Positions 34,252 to 45,897 of a stretch of 64,000 nucleotides of DNA are shown piece by piece (the first letter of the stretch is position 1; each line of letters starts with the position of its first letter). The stretch covers positions 767,565 through 831,564 of the forward strand of contig NW_004797401.1 in the NCBI RefSeq assembly GCF_000002075.1. The letters are read 5' to 3'. Origin of the DNA: Aplysia californica. Its lineage: Eukaryota; Mollusca; Gastropoda; Aplysiida; Aplysiidae. The position numbers were made by a program, and so were the translations under genes. Under the pieces are notes generated by a model that worked only from the letters and a program-made list of their open reading frames with translations, had not been told where the DNA came from and made no database searches.

Positions 34252-35325
34252 ATGGAACTTAATACCACTCCATTCCATGTATTGCAATTCAACAACGGTT
34301 TAGTCACAAGAGAACAATATCTCTATCTACATCGCATCTTCTCAATAGTCAAATTAGTTGGAGAACCTACAGCAACCGTCTGTCTCGTTTTCAGTGCTAT
34401 CATCTTTTTGTTGGACCGCAAACGGAATGTAACTACTATTTACTTAGTGGTATTGAATTTTGCCGAAGCCATTAACATGGCTTTACTACCCTTGTTCAAA
34501 CTCTGCAATATGATGCCAGGCTGCCAAGAAACTCCAGAAAACAGTTATGTGACTCTATGGCTCAGTTTATTCGTATCAGTTTCGTGCCGCCGAAGCGCCC
34601 ACGTCTTGAACTTCATCGTTGCTACACAACGATTCATTGCAATAGCTTTTCCCCTAAAAGCCAAGACTTCCTTCCTGCTAAACCACCCCCTACTAACGGC
34701 TCTTGGTGTTCTGATAGTTTCTTTCGGCCTACACAGCTACACATTAGTCATGTACGAAGTGATACCCACCGGTGTTGGTTTGAGTGCGTTAGGCATGAGA
34801 TATTATAACATGTTCAATACTTTGCAGCTCGTCATTCTGTATTTAATGAATCTCCAGTCTATCATCCTCACCTTTGCAGTCAACATTGGTACCATTGTCA
34901 CCCTCGTTCGGCACAAACGCAAAATGCAAGGCGTTCGTAACACTCAGAAAACCAACGGAGCTCGAGAGAAAAATGAACGTTCGATGACCATCATGGTACT
35001 CGTATGTACTGGACTATTTTTGATCATGTACCTCCCTGTCAGCACTAACTTTGTCCTTGCAGATGCCCTGCCAGACTATGGTCCCTACACACGAGAGACA
35101 TATCTATTTCTCACTGTGACTTCGGGTGCTATGATGTGCCAGATAATTGCCGCCCTGTTCATATTCATTAGCTACGTCACTCTAAACGCCAACTTTAGGC
35201 AGAATCTCATTATGATCCTGCTTACCATCTTGTGTCCTCTCCCCAAGTGCCGCGAATATGTTTATGCTTGGGTCGGCAAAGAGAAAAGCGACTCCGTTGG
35301 TGCGGAAATTGCCAAGAAACGTTAG
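34252..35325 (+). CDS. Receptor 3: intronless rhodopsin-class GPCR, putative chemosensory receptor
   Basis: Frame of 357 codons (ATG 34252 in context AAAATGG, TAG 35323), the longest of the four. Seven hydrophobic segments at positions equivalent to receptor 1. Seen: sequon N4-T-T; VTREQYLYL before TM1; E72 in TM2; C85-x5-C91; QRF 126-128; MYLP 259-262; IFISY 304-308; helix 8 NANFR; tail ending EIAKKR. Clearly pairs with receptor 4: the N-terminus (LQFN-x-G), loop 1, TM7 and tail match, and by eye about three quarters of residues agree. The upstream 0.6 kb also aligns with that of receptor 4 at nearly the same distance from the ATG, so the duplication carried regulatory DNA. A TATAAAAA lies about 145 bases upstream, and AATAAA occurs at 35868. 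Ligand and coupling unknown. Confidence 0.9.
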   Translation: MELNTTPFHVLQFNNGLVTREQYLYLHRIFSIVKLVGEPTATVCLVFSAIIFLLDRKRNVTTIYLVVLNFAEAINMALLPLFKLCNMMPGCQETPENSYVTLWLSLFVSVSCRRSAHVLNFIVATQRFIAIAFPLKAKTSFLLNHPLLTALGVLIVSFGLHSYTLVMYEVIPTGVGLSALGMRYYNMFNTLQLVILYLMNLQSIILTFAVNIGTIVTLVRHKRKMQGVRNTQKTNGAREKNERSMTIMVLVCTGLFLIMYLPVSTNFVLADALPDYGPYTRETYLFLTVTSGAMMCQIIAALFIFISYVTLNANFRQNLIMILLTILCPLPKCREYVYAWVGKEKSDSVGAEIAKKR

Positions 35326-35995
35326 TAACTCTTGACTCTAACCACCAAAAGAATATTATCTGACACCGTGTGTCCCGAACGAAATTTTGCGATTTTCAAA
35401 GTGCTCAAAACTGACAGATGCCTATTGCGTGCTCCAGGCCATAAAAAGTAAAAGAGATCATTGTCCTGGAATATGATATAAGAATTATGAGAATACGATT
35501 GCGCTGATAGACTTATTTCTCCCAAACTCGCAACCGTCGAACCTTTCAGCAATACAACCCCAAAATACATACCCAAGTGAGTAAGTTTAATGATTCATGT
35601 CTCGACGGAATGTTTCTGCTATAGAAGCTCCCAATCTACCAGAAACTAGGGGTCTTATCAGCGTCTTCCAAAATCGCCAAACCACCAACCAACTTGTGTA
35701 AAGACATTCGCAACTAGATCTTTCACGTTGCAGGCCCAAATGGTTTGTGTCACCAAAAAGCCCCAGGCTACTAAAACAATGCTAGTACCTGGAAACGCCA
35801 AGCTGTCAAGTTATCCAAAGCCGTCCCAAAAAATTTTTGAGTACCCTAAGAGCTGGTTTTGCACCACAATAAACAGCAGGCTACACATTTAGAATTTTAT
35901 TTCCTTTTTGTTCTGCGCGAGTTAAACACCGTTGTAAAGGTTTTTTCACTTTTTTTCCTTTTTTTTTGGGGGGGGGGGAGGCGGAGTGTTTTTGG
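35326..35995. other. 3' flank of receptor 3
   Basis: AATAAA at 35868-35873 could be the receptor 3 polyadenylation signal, giving a 3' UTR near 0.55 kb. T and G runs follow at 35940-35985. Confidence 0.4.
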
Positions 35996-36668
35996 TAAGT
36001 TGAACTTATAATAAATGTATCCAAAACAGACGTACTACGACTATCATCAGAAACTACTCCCATTACTCTTTATGGAGAACCCCTTGAAGAAATTAGTAAA
36101 TGCAAGTACCGTACCTTGCCAGCATTATATCCAAAACTGTAGACTGTCTTTACGACGTCCACTAAAAACTTAAAAATACATGGATCACTTTTGCGAAATT
36201 AAACACTATATGGAAGTTAATGATCCTTTCATTGAAGACGAAATTAAAAATATATAATAGCAATATTTTGGCTGTACCAAGATATGGAAAACAAACAAAA
36301 CAATTCAATGAAATTTAAAAAGCATCCAAACAAAATGTCTACGAAGAATTGTACTAATAAAATGGAATGAATTTATTACAAATAATGAAGTGTTGGAAAG
36401 AACTGGAATGGAAGATATCAACACAACAATTTAAAAAAGAAGATGGAGATATCTGGGACATGTTCTGAGAATGCCGAAGACGAGATTGCCCTATCAGACA
36501 TTGCTTTGGAAACTAACTGGAAAGAGAAAGCGGGGAAGACCAACTGGAAGCTATAGAGGTACAAAAAGAGCTGAGACAATCACCCAAGGCCAAGATGTGC
36601 CGAAATTGGAGAAAGTGGCCCGGGACAGACAAGCGTGGCGTCGACTGCTCTCCGCCTTATTTACTTGA
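35996..36668 (+). mobile_element. RTE-like LINE relic, copy 1
   Basis: Translations include INVSKTDVLRLSSETTPITL with YGEPLEEISKCKYR (post-RT segment), then WRYLGHVLRMPKTRLPYQTL, GKRKRGRPTGS and KVARDRQAWRRLLSALFT, the standard C-terminal end of RTE-clade LINEs. Stops and frame changes separate the pieces. The best-kept frame is 36471-36668. It is followed at once by a minus-strand family 1 SINE. Confidence 0.75.
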
Positions 36669-36671
36669 GAG

Positions 36672-37189
36672 AGTAAGTAAGTCAGTGTTTTACAACGCTC
36701 GCTACTGCATAATGTCATATGAGGGCGCAGAACACATTAAACTTTTTAAATTGGTAGGACATTTTGAGTTTTGCCCGGGTGGCGACCGAAGCCTACTCTT
36801 ATCGATTTTAGACCACCAAGGGATCTTTAACGTGCGCAACTTGCACACGGGGCCTCCAAGACTTTTCGCCCTTGTCCGAGAAGGCTAGGTGTAGATCTCT
36901 CCTACCATAAGATTAGGGGTGTGGCTGAAAGACAGAAGTAAGAAGGAGCCGAGGAGTTGCAGTAGAAAGGCTGCAGAAAGAGTCAGGAGCCTAGAAGAGG
37001 GGGCAAAGGAGGTGAGGGGGTGAGGGCAGAAAGTGGATGCAAAAGCAGACACAGAACATTGCTAGTGAGTAGAAAAGGAGGTGAAAGGAGACAATGTTAG
37101 GGAGGAGAATTTTTGCGTAGATACTCGGATGTACCCGGGACCTTTGAAAGAGAGGCGAACACCTTAACCTCTACGCCACGAGAGCCCCC
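36672..37189 (-). mobile_element. SINE family 1, full length
   Basis: Reverse copy: tail GTGTTTTACAACGCTCGC, core GAAGCCTACTCTTATCGA, body, then head ending ACGCCACGAGAGCCCCCG. Confidence 0.85.
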
Positions 37190-37284
37190 GTACAGATTTG
37201 ATGCCCCTTGCAACATTGTCAGAGTATTAGAGACGCGTTACCCCCAGATTTAAAAGTTCATCTCGAAAATAATCGAGCTAAATG

Positions 37285-37409
37285 GAAAAAAAGTAGTTTA
37301 AACTGCCTTTCGAAGAATTAAACATCGAACCTAGCTGAATCTCGATCCCCCGAACCTGCAGTTTGGCGATTACGAGTCTGGCAGACCTACACCTGGACTA
37401 CCGACGCCC
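37285..37409 (-). mobile_element. tRNA-like SINE head, family 3
   Basis: CCCCCGAACCTGCAGTTTGG...ACTACCGACGCC matches the other family 3 copies. Confidence 0.65.
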
Positions 37410-37671
37410 CCAACTCTTTTGAGGGGCAGAAGATATCGGAGACGTCTCCTGCGAGCACCCAGGAACTATTCGGAGACGCACTCCCGCACACAGATACACT
37501 GCTTTGGGGGGGTCAAACTGCATATTATTTGCTGCAGATCACACATATAGCCACTAAAACTGTTGCAAATCAATTACAATGTATTTTTAAGAAAATTTCA
37601 AACTTAACAACAAAATATCAAATTATGGGTTAAAATATTTATTGAAATACCCCCCCCCCCCCCTCCCCCAA

Positions 37672-37785
37672 CAACCAATTTTGAAGGAATAAACATCAGA
37701 CCTAGCTGAGCCTTGATCCCTCGAACCCGCAGTTTTGCGATTTCGAGTCTGGTAGACTTACAACTAGACTTGATCTACCGACGCC
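37672..37785 (-). mobile_element. tRNA-like SINE head, family 3, second nearby copy
   Basis: TGATCCCTCGAACCCGCAGT...ATCTACCGACGCC; very similar to the copy 0.3 kb to the left, with a poly-C run between them. Possibly a local duplication. Confidence 0.65.
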
Positions 37786-38559
37786 AACAACATTTTCATG
37801 GACACAAAATTAATACATTTCTCCCGCAGACCCAACACTAGGATGGGTGGAGCGACAATGTTGTTGTTGGCGGTGTGTTCTGGAATACTTTGCAATACAA
37901 TAGCTTTTATAAATTGTTGGTTGATTTTTTTATTTTTTGGTTGTTTATTAATTTGTTTGTTTGTGTGTTTGTTTTATTTGTTTGTTTGTTTATCTTTTTC
38001 GTTTTTGTGATACAAGGCTCGCAATACTCACTTTTGTTGGAAAGAGGGATATAGTTGCCCTTGATTTTGTTTAAAGTATAATGGTCATTTCCCAAGCAAT
38101 TATATTGAAGAGATTTTCACCGGCAGAAGAGTCTTTTTATGTCAGATGTACTCATTAATAGTATTCATAAAAAGCATTCTTTCAAGTTGTATCTGCGTTT
38201 AATGAAACTGTTCGAAATTTATGGCAACTACAAAGTTCAGCCTTTTGCTTACGCTCTTCTTTGTTATCACGTATTTATCTGTATTTCTATTATAATTAAT
38301 CTGAACAGCGTCCTTCACACAAAAATTGGTCGCTTTAAGGCGAATTGATGTGACAATAGGATATGAGGCTAGAAGAAAATAGCACTGAGAGAAACAAGAA
38401 AAAGGATTGAGACCTCAGACAGATTCAAACCGTTAACTTCCCCATTTTTGTCAGTTCCATAACCGGCTGTTACTCGTTCGACAGAGACATTGAGACATTA
38501 TTGAAAGAGAGTCAGAGAGAGAAAGAGGGAGACAGGCGCAGAAATAAAGAGACATTTTT
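37786..38559. other. Intergenic DNA, nothing recognised
   Basis: Includes TTTG-rich simple sequence at 37940-37995. No gene supported. Confidence 0.5.
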
Positions 38560-38855
38560 TATGCCTGTTTGGCAATTTTTTTCGATTGAAAATGTGAAAG
38601 GTCCAAAGACTGCAACTTCGGAAGCCACAAAGCTTTGACGACTGTTTCTCGCTAATTTTACCTCTGACACATTCACATTTGACCACAACATCCTTCAATC
38701 ACCAAAACTCAATTTCTGTTCAAGACAGCAGATGAATATTTTTCATCACCTAAAGCAAGACAAAGAAACAAGTTTTTAGATTAATACTAAAACCCCATAT
38801 GCCAAAAAAATTGACGAGATCCAGATTTCAACATAATGCAACATACATGGGAGGA
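38560..38855. mobile_element. Diverged copy of the 7657-8092 MITE family
   Basis: CTAATTTTACCTCTGA, TTTTTCATC and AATTGACGAGATCCAGATTT occur in the same order as CTAATTTTACCTCTGA, TTTTTTTCATCC and AATTGACGAGAGCCTGATTC in the right half of the element at 7657-8092. The left end is not identifiable. Confidence 0.55.
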
Positions 38856-38976
38856 AGGGGGCATGTGTGCGAGAGAGATGGGGGGATGGGGGGGGAACAG
38901 TGTCGAAGAGAGAAAGGGGGGATACAGAAAGAGAGAGATTGAAAGAGACGGACCGACAAAGATAGAGAGAGACAGG

Positions 38977-38978
<2 letters not shown>

Positions 38979-39032
<54 letters not shown>

Positions 39033-39076
39033 GGCAGACAGACAGACAGGCAGACAGACAGACAGACCGACAGACA
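38979..39076. repeat. (GACA)n microsatellite
   Basis: About 24 GACA units with GGCA and GACC variants, preceded by purine-rich DNA from 38870. Confidence 0.95.
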
Positions 39077-39261
39077 AGATAGATGGAAAAGACAATCTTG
39101 AAATTCAAATGAGAACTGCTAATAAGTACGAATTTTGCCTTCAGTAACTTGTTCCCTTTATCTCGGTTCTTTTTGTGTTTTACTTTCAGTTGGATGTTTA
39201 TATTGCTTCTGTCTCACAATTTGAGGAATAAAACGTCATTTGTTCTCTTTTCTTTTCTGGT

Positions 39262-39370
39262 GTCCGTTTCAGACATTTCCGATCGTATTTATCTCCCCTT
39301 CGTCTTTTTTGTGCTTGTTACTCTCTTGTCGCACCTCTAATCTTTGGCCCTTAGTCGTATAATATGACCA
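39262..39370 (+). repeat. Dispersed repeat C fragment
   Basis: TTATCTCCCCTTCGTCTTTT and GTTACTCTCTTGTCGCACC match 49268-49317 in order. Confidence 0.5.
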
Positions 39371-40163
39371 AATCAGCTATATTCTGCACTCGGACAAAGA
39401 CGTCATCAGAGAATGTGGGGTGATCACATCAGTGAATATTGGCAGTGAGCATTGTATGCTCCAAGCAAAAACAAAAATAACAGAAAGGGTGTGAGACTCA
39501 AGAGGATAAACGGACAAAAACCAAAGAAAAATAGATATTAAAGAAACTCGAAGTAGGCAAAGAGACATTACAACTGGGGATAGAAATAATAGATACAGTG
39601 TACTTGAAAGAAACTCCCTTACTTTCATTGAAACACTATACACCGTCGTAAAAGAAGAAGGGGAAAAGATTTCAAAACTAATAGCAAATACTAGTTAAAA
39701 AGACAAAAACAGAGGAAGGCAAAAAGCTAGACAATCTGGACCAGAGGAGCAAAAGGCTACACAAACGAGAAAACAAAACAAAAATAAAGTAAAGATCGAA
39801 TTCGCTGAATTCTACGAAATGGTAAAGAAAGTAAATGTGCCGAAATAGAGACAGAAAAAAAGAGAAGGGAGGATCAGTCCGAAAAATAGAAAGCCGCTAG
39901 AGACCTTAAGAAATACGCAACCATGCATGTCAAAAGAAAATCCCAAACATGTTAAAGGTAACAAGTGAAGCAAACTCAGATAGAAAGGAAATACTAAGCG
40001 TATGGACAGAATTGTATTTTTAAGGCAATACCGAGACTCAGTGACTATGCCAACAAGGATATTGAAATCAAGTGCAGACATCGATGAACGTCCCCTCCTC
40101 TTCCCCCTCCCCCCCCCCCAACCCCCTTTTTTATCTTACAAAAATCGTTTTTTATTGAAGGTA
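39371..40163. other. Intergenic DNA, nothing recognised
   Basis: Purine-biased, AT-rich. No gene supported. Confidence 0.45.
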
Positions 40164-40269
40164 TTGGTTATACAATGTATGTCATAGTAAGTTATTTTCC
40201 CATCTTTAATATTTTACTACATACTAAAGATGGGGGAATAACTCATTATTACATACATTGTATAACCAA
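40164..40269. repeat. 106-nt hairpin, 45-bp arms
   Basis: Arms 40164-40208 and 40225-40269 (TTGGTTATACAATGTATG... and its complement) match at about 39 of 45 positions, with a 16-nt loop. Confidence 0.9.
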
Positions 40270-40301
40270 AGCACTACATCCTGCAGTGGACGGACAACGT
40301 C

Positions 40302-40342
40302 TAGAAAAAAAGAAAGAAAAAGAGACAGAAAGAAAGAAAGAC

Positions 40343-40416
<74 letters not shown>

Positions 40417-40465
40417 GAAGAAAGAAAGAAAGGAAGGAAGAAAGGAAGGAAGAAAGAAAGAAGGA

Positions 40466-40509
<44 letters not shown>

Positions 40510-40510
40510 C
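40302..40510. repeat. (AAAG)n microsatellite
   Basis: About 50 AAAG units with AAGG variants; almost pure purine. Confidence 0.95.
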
Positions 40511-41594
40511 AGAAACAAAGAACAAACCTTGACTTTTCTAAGTTGGTAACTCGTCTCGTTCTTCAAATCGTTTCTGTTCATATGGCCATGCTCCCTGTAC
40601 ACACTCCACACGATTACATCTTTTGTTATTCAAACTCATTGCGAAAACAGAGGTAGATATAATAGGAATAACGTCATATCATCAAACTTTGTTTTTTACT
40701 CACAAACTAATTGGCTTCTCTGGATAGTATTGTTTTTTATCCACTGGGGTTTTTATTCAGTTCCATTTATGTGTTTTATCTCGCATTCCCCGCCCCCTCC
40801 CCTCCTCTCTCCTCCCCTGAGGCATATGCGGCCAATGTTCAACGTTGACATGTACCGTTCGGTAAACCGCGGTCTTTTTGCCCGGGATGACTTTGCCAAA
40901 TTAATTTTTAAAATATGAATTCACTCTTGGATGAAGTGTTCAGAACAATAACTCAGATTTCAATTTGATAAGACTGATAATTAATTAGAGAACTCTTTTG
41001 ATTTCACTTTTGACAGATGCTCGCGGTGATACTCATGTTGTTGTTTTTTACATTCCTGCTATTTTAGTCTTATCTCACTTTTAAAATGGTGACCTAAACT
41101 TTTATCTAGCTTGTAAAGGTATTGTTGCTTTGATCATTGCCTCAACCTCACGTGAAATATCAAGACATGCTTGCAATTCCTGTTGTGAACGCTGCATTAA
41201 TGGGTTCAAAAAGAGAAAGCAAAAGCCAGGCGGCATTCGTGCAGAGGGTAAAGTTATCCCATCAATGAAAGTCAACATCGTGTAATGATTAATATGTGTG
41301 AACATCAACCTTCACATAAAAAGTTCCCATGAAAATATTACTGTTTGATTTGCTTCAAGGCGTACTTTATTTCCAAAGCGAAAGAATTGAAACACTATTT
41401 TGACAACGCTGTAAAGGTCCGTTGAAAATGCAAAATAGCCTGGATTTCTGAACAAACACATCACCAGCGCGTCAATCATGAGCAATATCAATGTCAATGT
41501 TCTAAGAGTAGGTAAATCCTCAAAAAGTGGTGAAGAAATCCAAGTTCAAGTGATAAATCAGCAGTGAAAGACCCACACCAACCTGCTCCCTACC
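40511..41594. other. Intergenic DNA, nothing recognised
   Basis: No supported gene or repeat. Confidence 0.5.
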
Positions 41595-41710
41595 GGCGTC
41601 TGTGGTGTTGCGGTTAGGCAGAAGACGTGTGTTTGATTCCCGAAAGGGGAGAATTTGTATCGAGTATCTCCATACTGGGACTTGAACCCATCTCAGCCCG
41701 TGTTGGCCCC
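41595..41710 (+). mobile_element. SINE family 2, forward copy
   Basis: GGCGTCTGTGGTGTTGCGGT head, GTTTGATTCCCG box-B-like segment, then ATCGAGTATCTCC. Confidence 0.7.
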
Positions 41711-41719
41711 TTCAGGCGT

Positions 41720-41974
41720 AGTGTCGGTGGCCTTGTGGTAAGGCTCTTGGACTTGCAACCGTAAGGTCGTGACTTCAAATGCCGTCAGGGGGACGAAGTT
41801 GTGTCCTTGGTAAAGGCACTTTACGCGCATTTTTCTCACTTGCTTTGCATCCTTCCCGGGAAGCTGAGAATGTTTCTGAGTTTTATTGTCTACTGGGGTA
41901 ATGATACTGTTTAAAGCGCATAGAGCTTTCTGCAAAGCGGTGATATGCGCTATACAAATGCTATTTTTTAATTT
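41720..41974 (+). mobile_element. SINE family 4, forward copy
   Basis: Head GGCCTTGTGGTAAGGCTCTT, then AAAGGCACTTTACGCG, AAGCTGAGAATGTTTCTGAG and tail GCGCTATACAAATGCTATTT. The reverse copy at 61827-62150 has the same blocks and a trinucleotide tail. Confidence 0.75.
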
Positions 41975-43020
41975 AGATCCATGTATTTAAGAAGCAACCC
42001 GCCTTCTCAAGTATTTAAATTGTGTTGGTGGGGGCATAAAACATTTATGATTACAATTTACGGCCTATTTCATATTTGTCTCACTTGAACTGGGCCGCAT
42101 CACTGACGTTTGTGCGACAACAATTGTGTAATAATGTCATTCTCTATAGAGCTCTATTGTTATTTTCAAGGTATTTTTCTCATACCTCTTACCATTTTCA
42201 AGGTATATAGGCCGTCCACTCAACGGCTTTTTATTCTTTCTTACTTCTTTTTTTTTAATTTGATGTAGGCATAGTTAACCTCATTGGAAAGAGAGAAATG
42301 TGATATGTCACGACTTGTAACGTACAAAACATGATTTCAGGTTATTTTATTGTCAAAACGATCCAATTTGGTATCTGCACTTTCAGTACCGGTGTTTGTA
42401 GTGTAACAATTATGTTGTTTGATGTTGCATGCAAAAGATGTGAGTTTGATTCCAGAGTGGTGAAGATTTTTGTAGTAGTAGTAGGCTATTTTCGTCTGTC
42501 TGCTGTAGTGTTTTATTTCACTAAATCTGGTTTGTGGGGAAGGAGAGAGGGTCGGCAGTCAAAGTCAAGGTCGTGGCAGCCTGTGTCTTAATGATCTGAG
42601 CTGTGTTGAAGGAGCGTAAAAATGTATAATTACAATTACAATTTTGACACTTTGAAACCCTTATTAATTTGGCTGGGCCCGGCGGTGACTCTTAGATATA
42701 CTTGCTCTGTCATCGAGTAACAGTGGCTTATTTGAAAGCATTTTGAAACTATAGTTTGGGATAGTTTATAAGTCTCCTGTCACAAGCTATTGCTCTATGG
42801 ATCCTGCTGAGGAAGGGCGAGGAGTAAGAGATAAAATCTGCCTCTGAAGACCCCAGTTCTGGAATCAAGTAATCAAATAAATGAGTAAGCTGTATATGTA
42901 TTTGCGTTGGAACAGAATTTGGAGGAATCCTTGTTCTGTGAAATTTTATTCCCGAAATAAAAAATATGGAATTGGATAGAACAGGCTGTGACCTCAAATA
43001 CATAACCAAAGAAAAATCTA
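41975..43020. other. Intergenic DNA with possible SINE debris
   Basis: A tRNA-like AGATGTGAGTTTGATTCCAG at 42437-42456 may be a decayed SINE. No gene supported. Confidence 0.45.
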
Positions 43021-43024
43021 GTTG

Positions 43025-43241
43025 TGTAGCATACATGTCCTTTCGTTCAGCAAAATATTAGAACGCCTAGAAAGACAGCGAGCATAATCCTGTTGTCACA
43101 TGAAGCGAGATACACACACATAAGGCCTCAGGACGAGACATGACATTCGTACATTCACTCGAACAGGTTGGCGACTTTTCCTGAACTCTCACTCATGAAC
43201 TCACGTACTACACATAACAACACACAAGGTTAGTCGCCACA
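43025..43241 (-). repeat. Left LTR (3' LTR of the element)
   Basis: 217 bp, TG...CA ends on either strand; near-identical to 45677-45893. A purine tract GGGGGGAGGTG (minus strand, 43242-43255) adjoins its inner edge. Confidence 0.9.
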
Positions 43242-43272
43242 CACCTCCCCCCAGCACAGACGTCGCATGGGA

Positions 43273-43644
43273 TCATTGGTAGCGTGTGGGTGAACGCACT
43301 TGACGTCCAGCACGTGTCGTGAGTTGTTGGTGGTGAACGGCCTCAGTATCTTGCTCTCGCCCATTGGTGTTCCTAATCCTAACGGAAGGCTTTGGTTCCC
43401 GTAACACCAGAGGGCGGCCGCGTCGTGCTGGTTGCTGTAGATGGACAGGTTGGGTAGGGTCTACCTGTGCAGGTTTAGGCGATCTACTGAGATGCGTTCC
43501 GTGCGGACTCCGATGTCCAGAAGGAAGGTCTTTTCTCCCGGGGCGAAAACCATGTAAGGACCTGTGTATGGTCTTTGAAGTGAACCTTTCACGGTATCTG
43601 TGCGGATGTAAACATACTTCGCTGTTAACAAAGAGAACCATCAA
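43273..43644 (-). mobile_element. Integrase C-terminal remnant of the Gypsy fossil
   Basis: Minus-strand sequence shows the integrase tail pattern: LQRPYTGPYMVF, KTFLLDIG, ISVDRLKPAQVDPTQPV and a basic RRGRP stretch. Confidence 0.65.
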
Positions 43645-43724
43645 GCAATAGATTCCGCAAGATTCTCAACGAGTATCCCGAACTCTTAAAGCCTACTTTT
43701 TCCTCAGCCGATGTCAAGCATGGT

Positions 43725-44957
43725 ATGCAACACTTTATTCCCACCAAAGATCGACCTGTTTTTGCTCGTGCTCGTCGTCTGGCACCAGACAAACTCACGT
43801 CTGCAAAGAAGGAATTCCTTGAGATAGAGAAAATGGGCATAATACGGAAATCAAACAGCCCCTGGGCATCACCTCTGCATGTTGTGCCTAAAAACGACGG
43901 AGGTTCCCGCCCATGTGGAGATTACCGCAAGTTGAACGATGCTACAGTCCCAGATCGTTACCCAATACCCCATATTCAGGACTTTTCTGCTCGTCTAACT
44001 GGTAAAACCATTTTCTCTAAAATCGATCTTGTTCGAGGATATCATCAGATCCCCATGGCGCCCGGGGATGTACCTAAAACGGCAGTGATCACACCCTTTG
44101 GTTTGTGGGAATTCTTGAGGATGCCATTCGGGTTAAAGAATGCAGCACAAACATTTCAGCGACTGATGGATACAGTGCTCCAGGACCTAGATTGTGCATT
44201 TGTGTATCTGGACGATATCTTAGTTGCTAGTTCATCAGCCCAGTCTCACGTCAACGACCTCAACGCAGTTTTTCAGCGGTTGCGAAACCATGGATTGGTG
44301 ATTACACTGGAAAATTGGTTTTTTTTTGGCGTTACATCACTTGATTTTTTAGGACATCGGGTTTCTGAGTCAGGTTCATCACCTATGCCCTCTAGGGTTG
44401 ACGCCGTTAAGGAGTTTCCTAAGCCAAATACAGTCAAAGCGCTGCAGGCGGTTCTGGGGGTACTGAATTTTTACCATCGTTTCATTCCCAACATCGCTGC
44501 GATTTTGCACCCTCTTTACCACGCTCTGAAAACAGAGAAGCCTCGTCAAGCTCTTAGTTGGACCGATGAAATGAATCAGGCATTCCTTTCGGGTAAAAAA
44601 GCCTTGGCAAACGCATCTATTCTGGTTCATCCGTGCGCAGACTGCCCAATCGCTCTCACTTGTGATGCATCTGATGTGACAGTCGATGCTGTCCTCGAGC
44701 AATACAAGAATGATCGTTGGGAGCCTCTCGCCTTTTTCAGCCGGCAACTACGTAAGCCGGAAATGAAATACAGCACCTTCAATAGAGCTTTTCGGTGTAC
44801 ACCTTGCAAAACGCCATTTCCGGTACATGGTGGCAGGTACGCAATTTATTATCTAGACCTATCACAAACCGTTGGTCTCTGCAATGTAAAAAACTACAGA
44901 CTTGTGGTCAGCCCGACAGCAAAGACAGCGGTCTGCTATCTCGGAATTCAGCACTGA
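43725..44957 (+). mobile_element. Reverse transcriptase and RNase H part of the Gypsy fossil
   Basis: Fossil pol segment with the Gypsy-type RT signature order: [43 protein letters not shown], the YLDD catalytic box, LGHRVSESG, then the RNase H start LTCDASD. An integrase zinc-binding region remnant follows to about 45.29 kb on the same strand. It lies opposite to the LTR direction. Confidence 0.85.
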
Positions 44958-45299
44958 CATCAGGCACATATCCGGGAAGACAAACATAGTTGCCCATTAT
45001 TTCTCACGTGCTGTGATCACAACTAATGCAGTCTCACTCGGCATAGATTTTGCAGCCTTAGCAGCAGCTCATCAGTCGAGTACAGCTGATATACAGACGT
45101 ACACTTCAGCTTTCACAAGCTTAAAAGGCATTAAAACGAAGTTGAGCGACGAAAGTCCCGAAGTCCTTTGTGACATTTCATTTGGCAAAGCTCGGCCCAT
45201 TGTGCCTCCAGAGTTCAGACGCCAGGTGTTTGAGTCTGCACACAAACATTCACACCCAGGCGTTGAGGCTACAGTTCACAATATAGCTGGATAGTTACA

Positions 45300-45577
45300 C
45301 GTTTTTGCCACGACAAGTGGTGATCTACGACTTCGCTATGTTTTTTGTCACTGGTAGTTTGTGAGGCGTGTGTTTGATTGGATGAAGTAGGTGAGGAAAT
45401 TATGGATAGGGATCTTGCTGCTGTAGCTGCATCAAGTGCCGCTACGACGTAGTAGTTTTTTGTCTCGTCAGTGGTGATCCCACGTAAAGCAAATTGGGCC
45501 TCTGTTTGTGCGAACCACGCGGAAGGACAAGAAATCCAGAACGTAGGAAGTTTGAGTGCTACAGTTTCGATTGCCAT
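45300..45577 (-). mobile_element. Gag-like remnant of the Gypsy fossil
   Basis: Minus-strand frame with ALKLPTFWISCPSAWFAQTE and QFALRGITTDETKNYYVVAA, the typical N-terminal segment of Gypsy/mag-type Gag. Only the beginning is present. Confidence 0.7.
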
Positions 45578-45676
45578 GATTGTGAGAAACGTATCGCCTT
45601 TACTGGATTCTAGGTTATGCTAAATTAAATCTAGATCTCAAGACAAGGTTACCTTAGTACACGTCGGGGTCACCAA

Positions 45677-45893
45677 TGTAGCATACATGTCCTTTCGTTC
45701 AGCAAAATATTAGAACGCCTAGAAAGACAGCGAGCATTATCCTGTTGTCACATGAAGCGAGATACACACACATAAGGCCTCAGGACGAGACATGACATTC
45801 GTACATTCACTCGAACAGGTTGGCGACTTTTCCTGAACTGTCACTCATGAACTCATGTACTACACATAACAACACAAAAGGTTAGTCGCCACA
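45677..45893 (-). repeat. Right LTR (5' LTR of the element)
   Basis: 217 bp direct copy of the left LTR. The tRNA primer binding site (minus strand, 45660-45675) adjoins its inner edge. Confidence 0.9.
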
Positions 45894-45897
45894 GTTG

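Larger units (their letters stand above)
43025..45893 (-). mobile_element. Ty3/Gypsy LTR retrotransposon, broken and rearranged
   Basis: Two 217-bp LTRs differ at 4 positions, suggesting a fairly recent insertion. GTTG occurs on both outer sides (43021-43024, 45894-45897) as a short target duplication. Reading from the minus strand, the primer binding site TGGTGACCCCGACGTG lies next to the right LTR and a purine tract next to the left LTR, so the element's own direction is minus. A gag-like piece near the right LTR and an integrase C-terminal piece near the left LTR agree with that direction. The reverse transcriptase to integrase-start segment between them faces the + direction. The element is about half the usual length, broken in several places, and not expected to be mobile. 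Confidence 0.85.
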
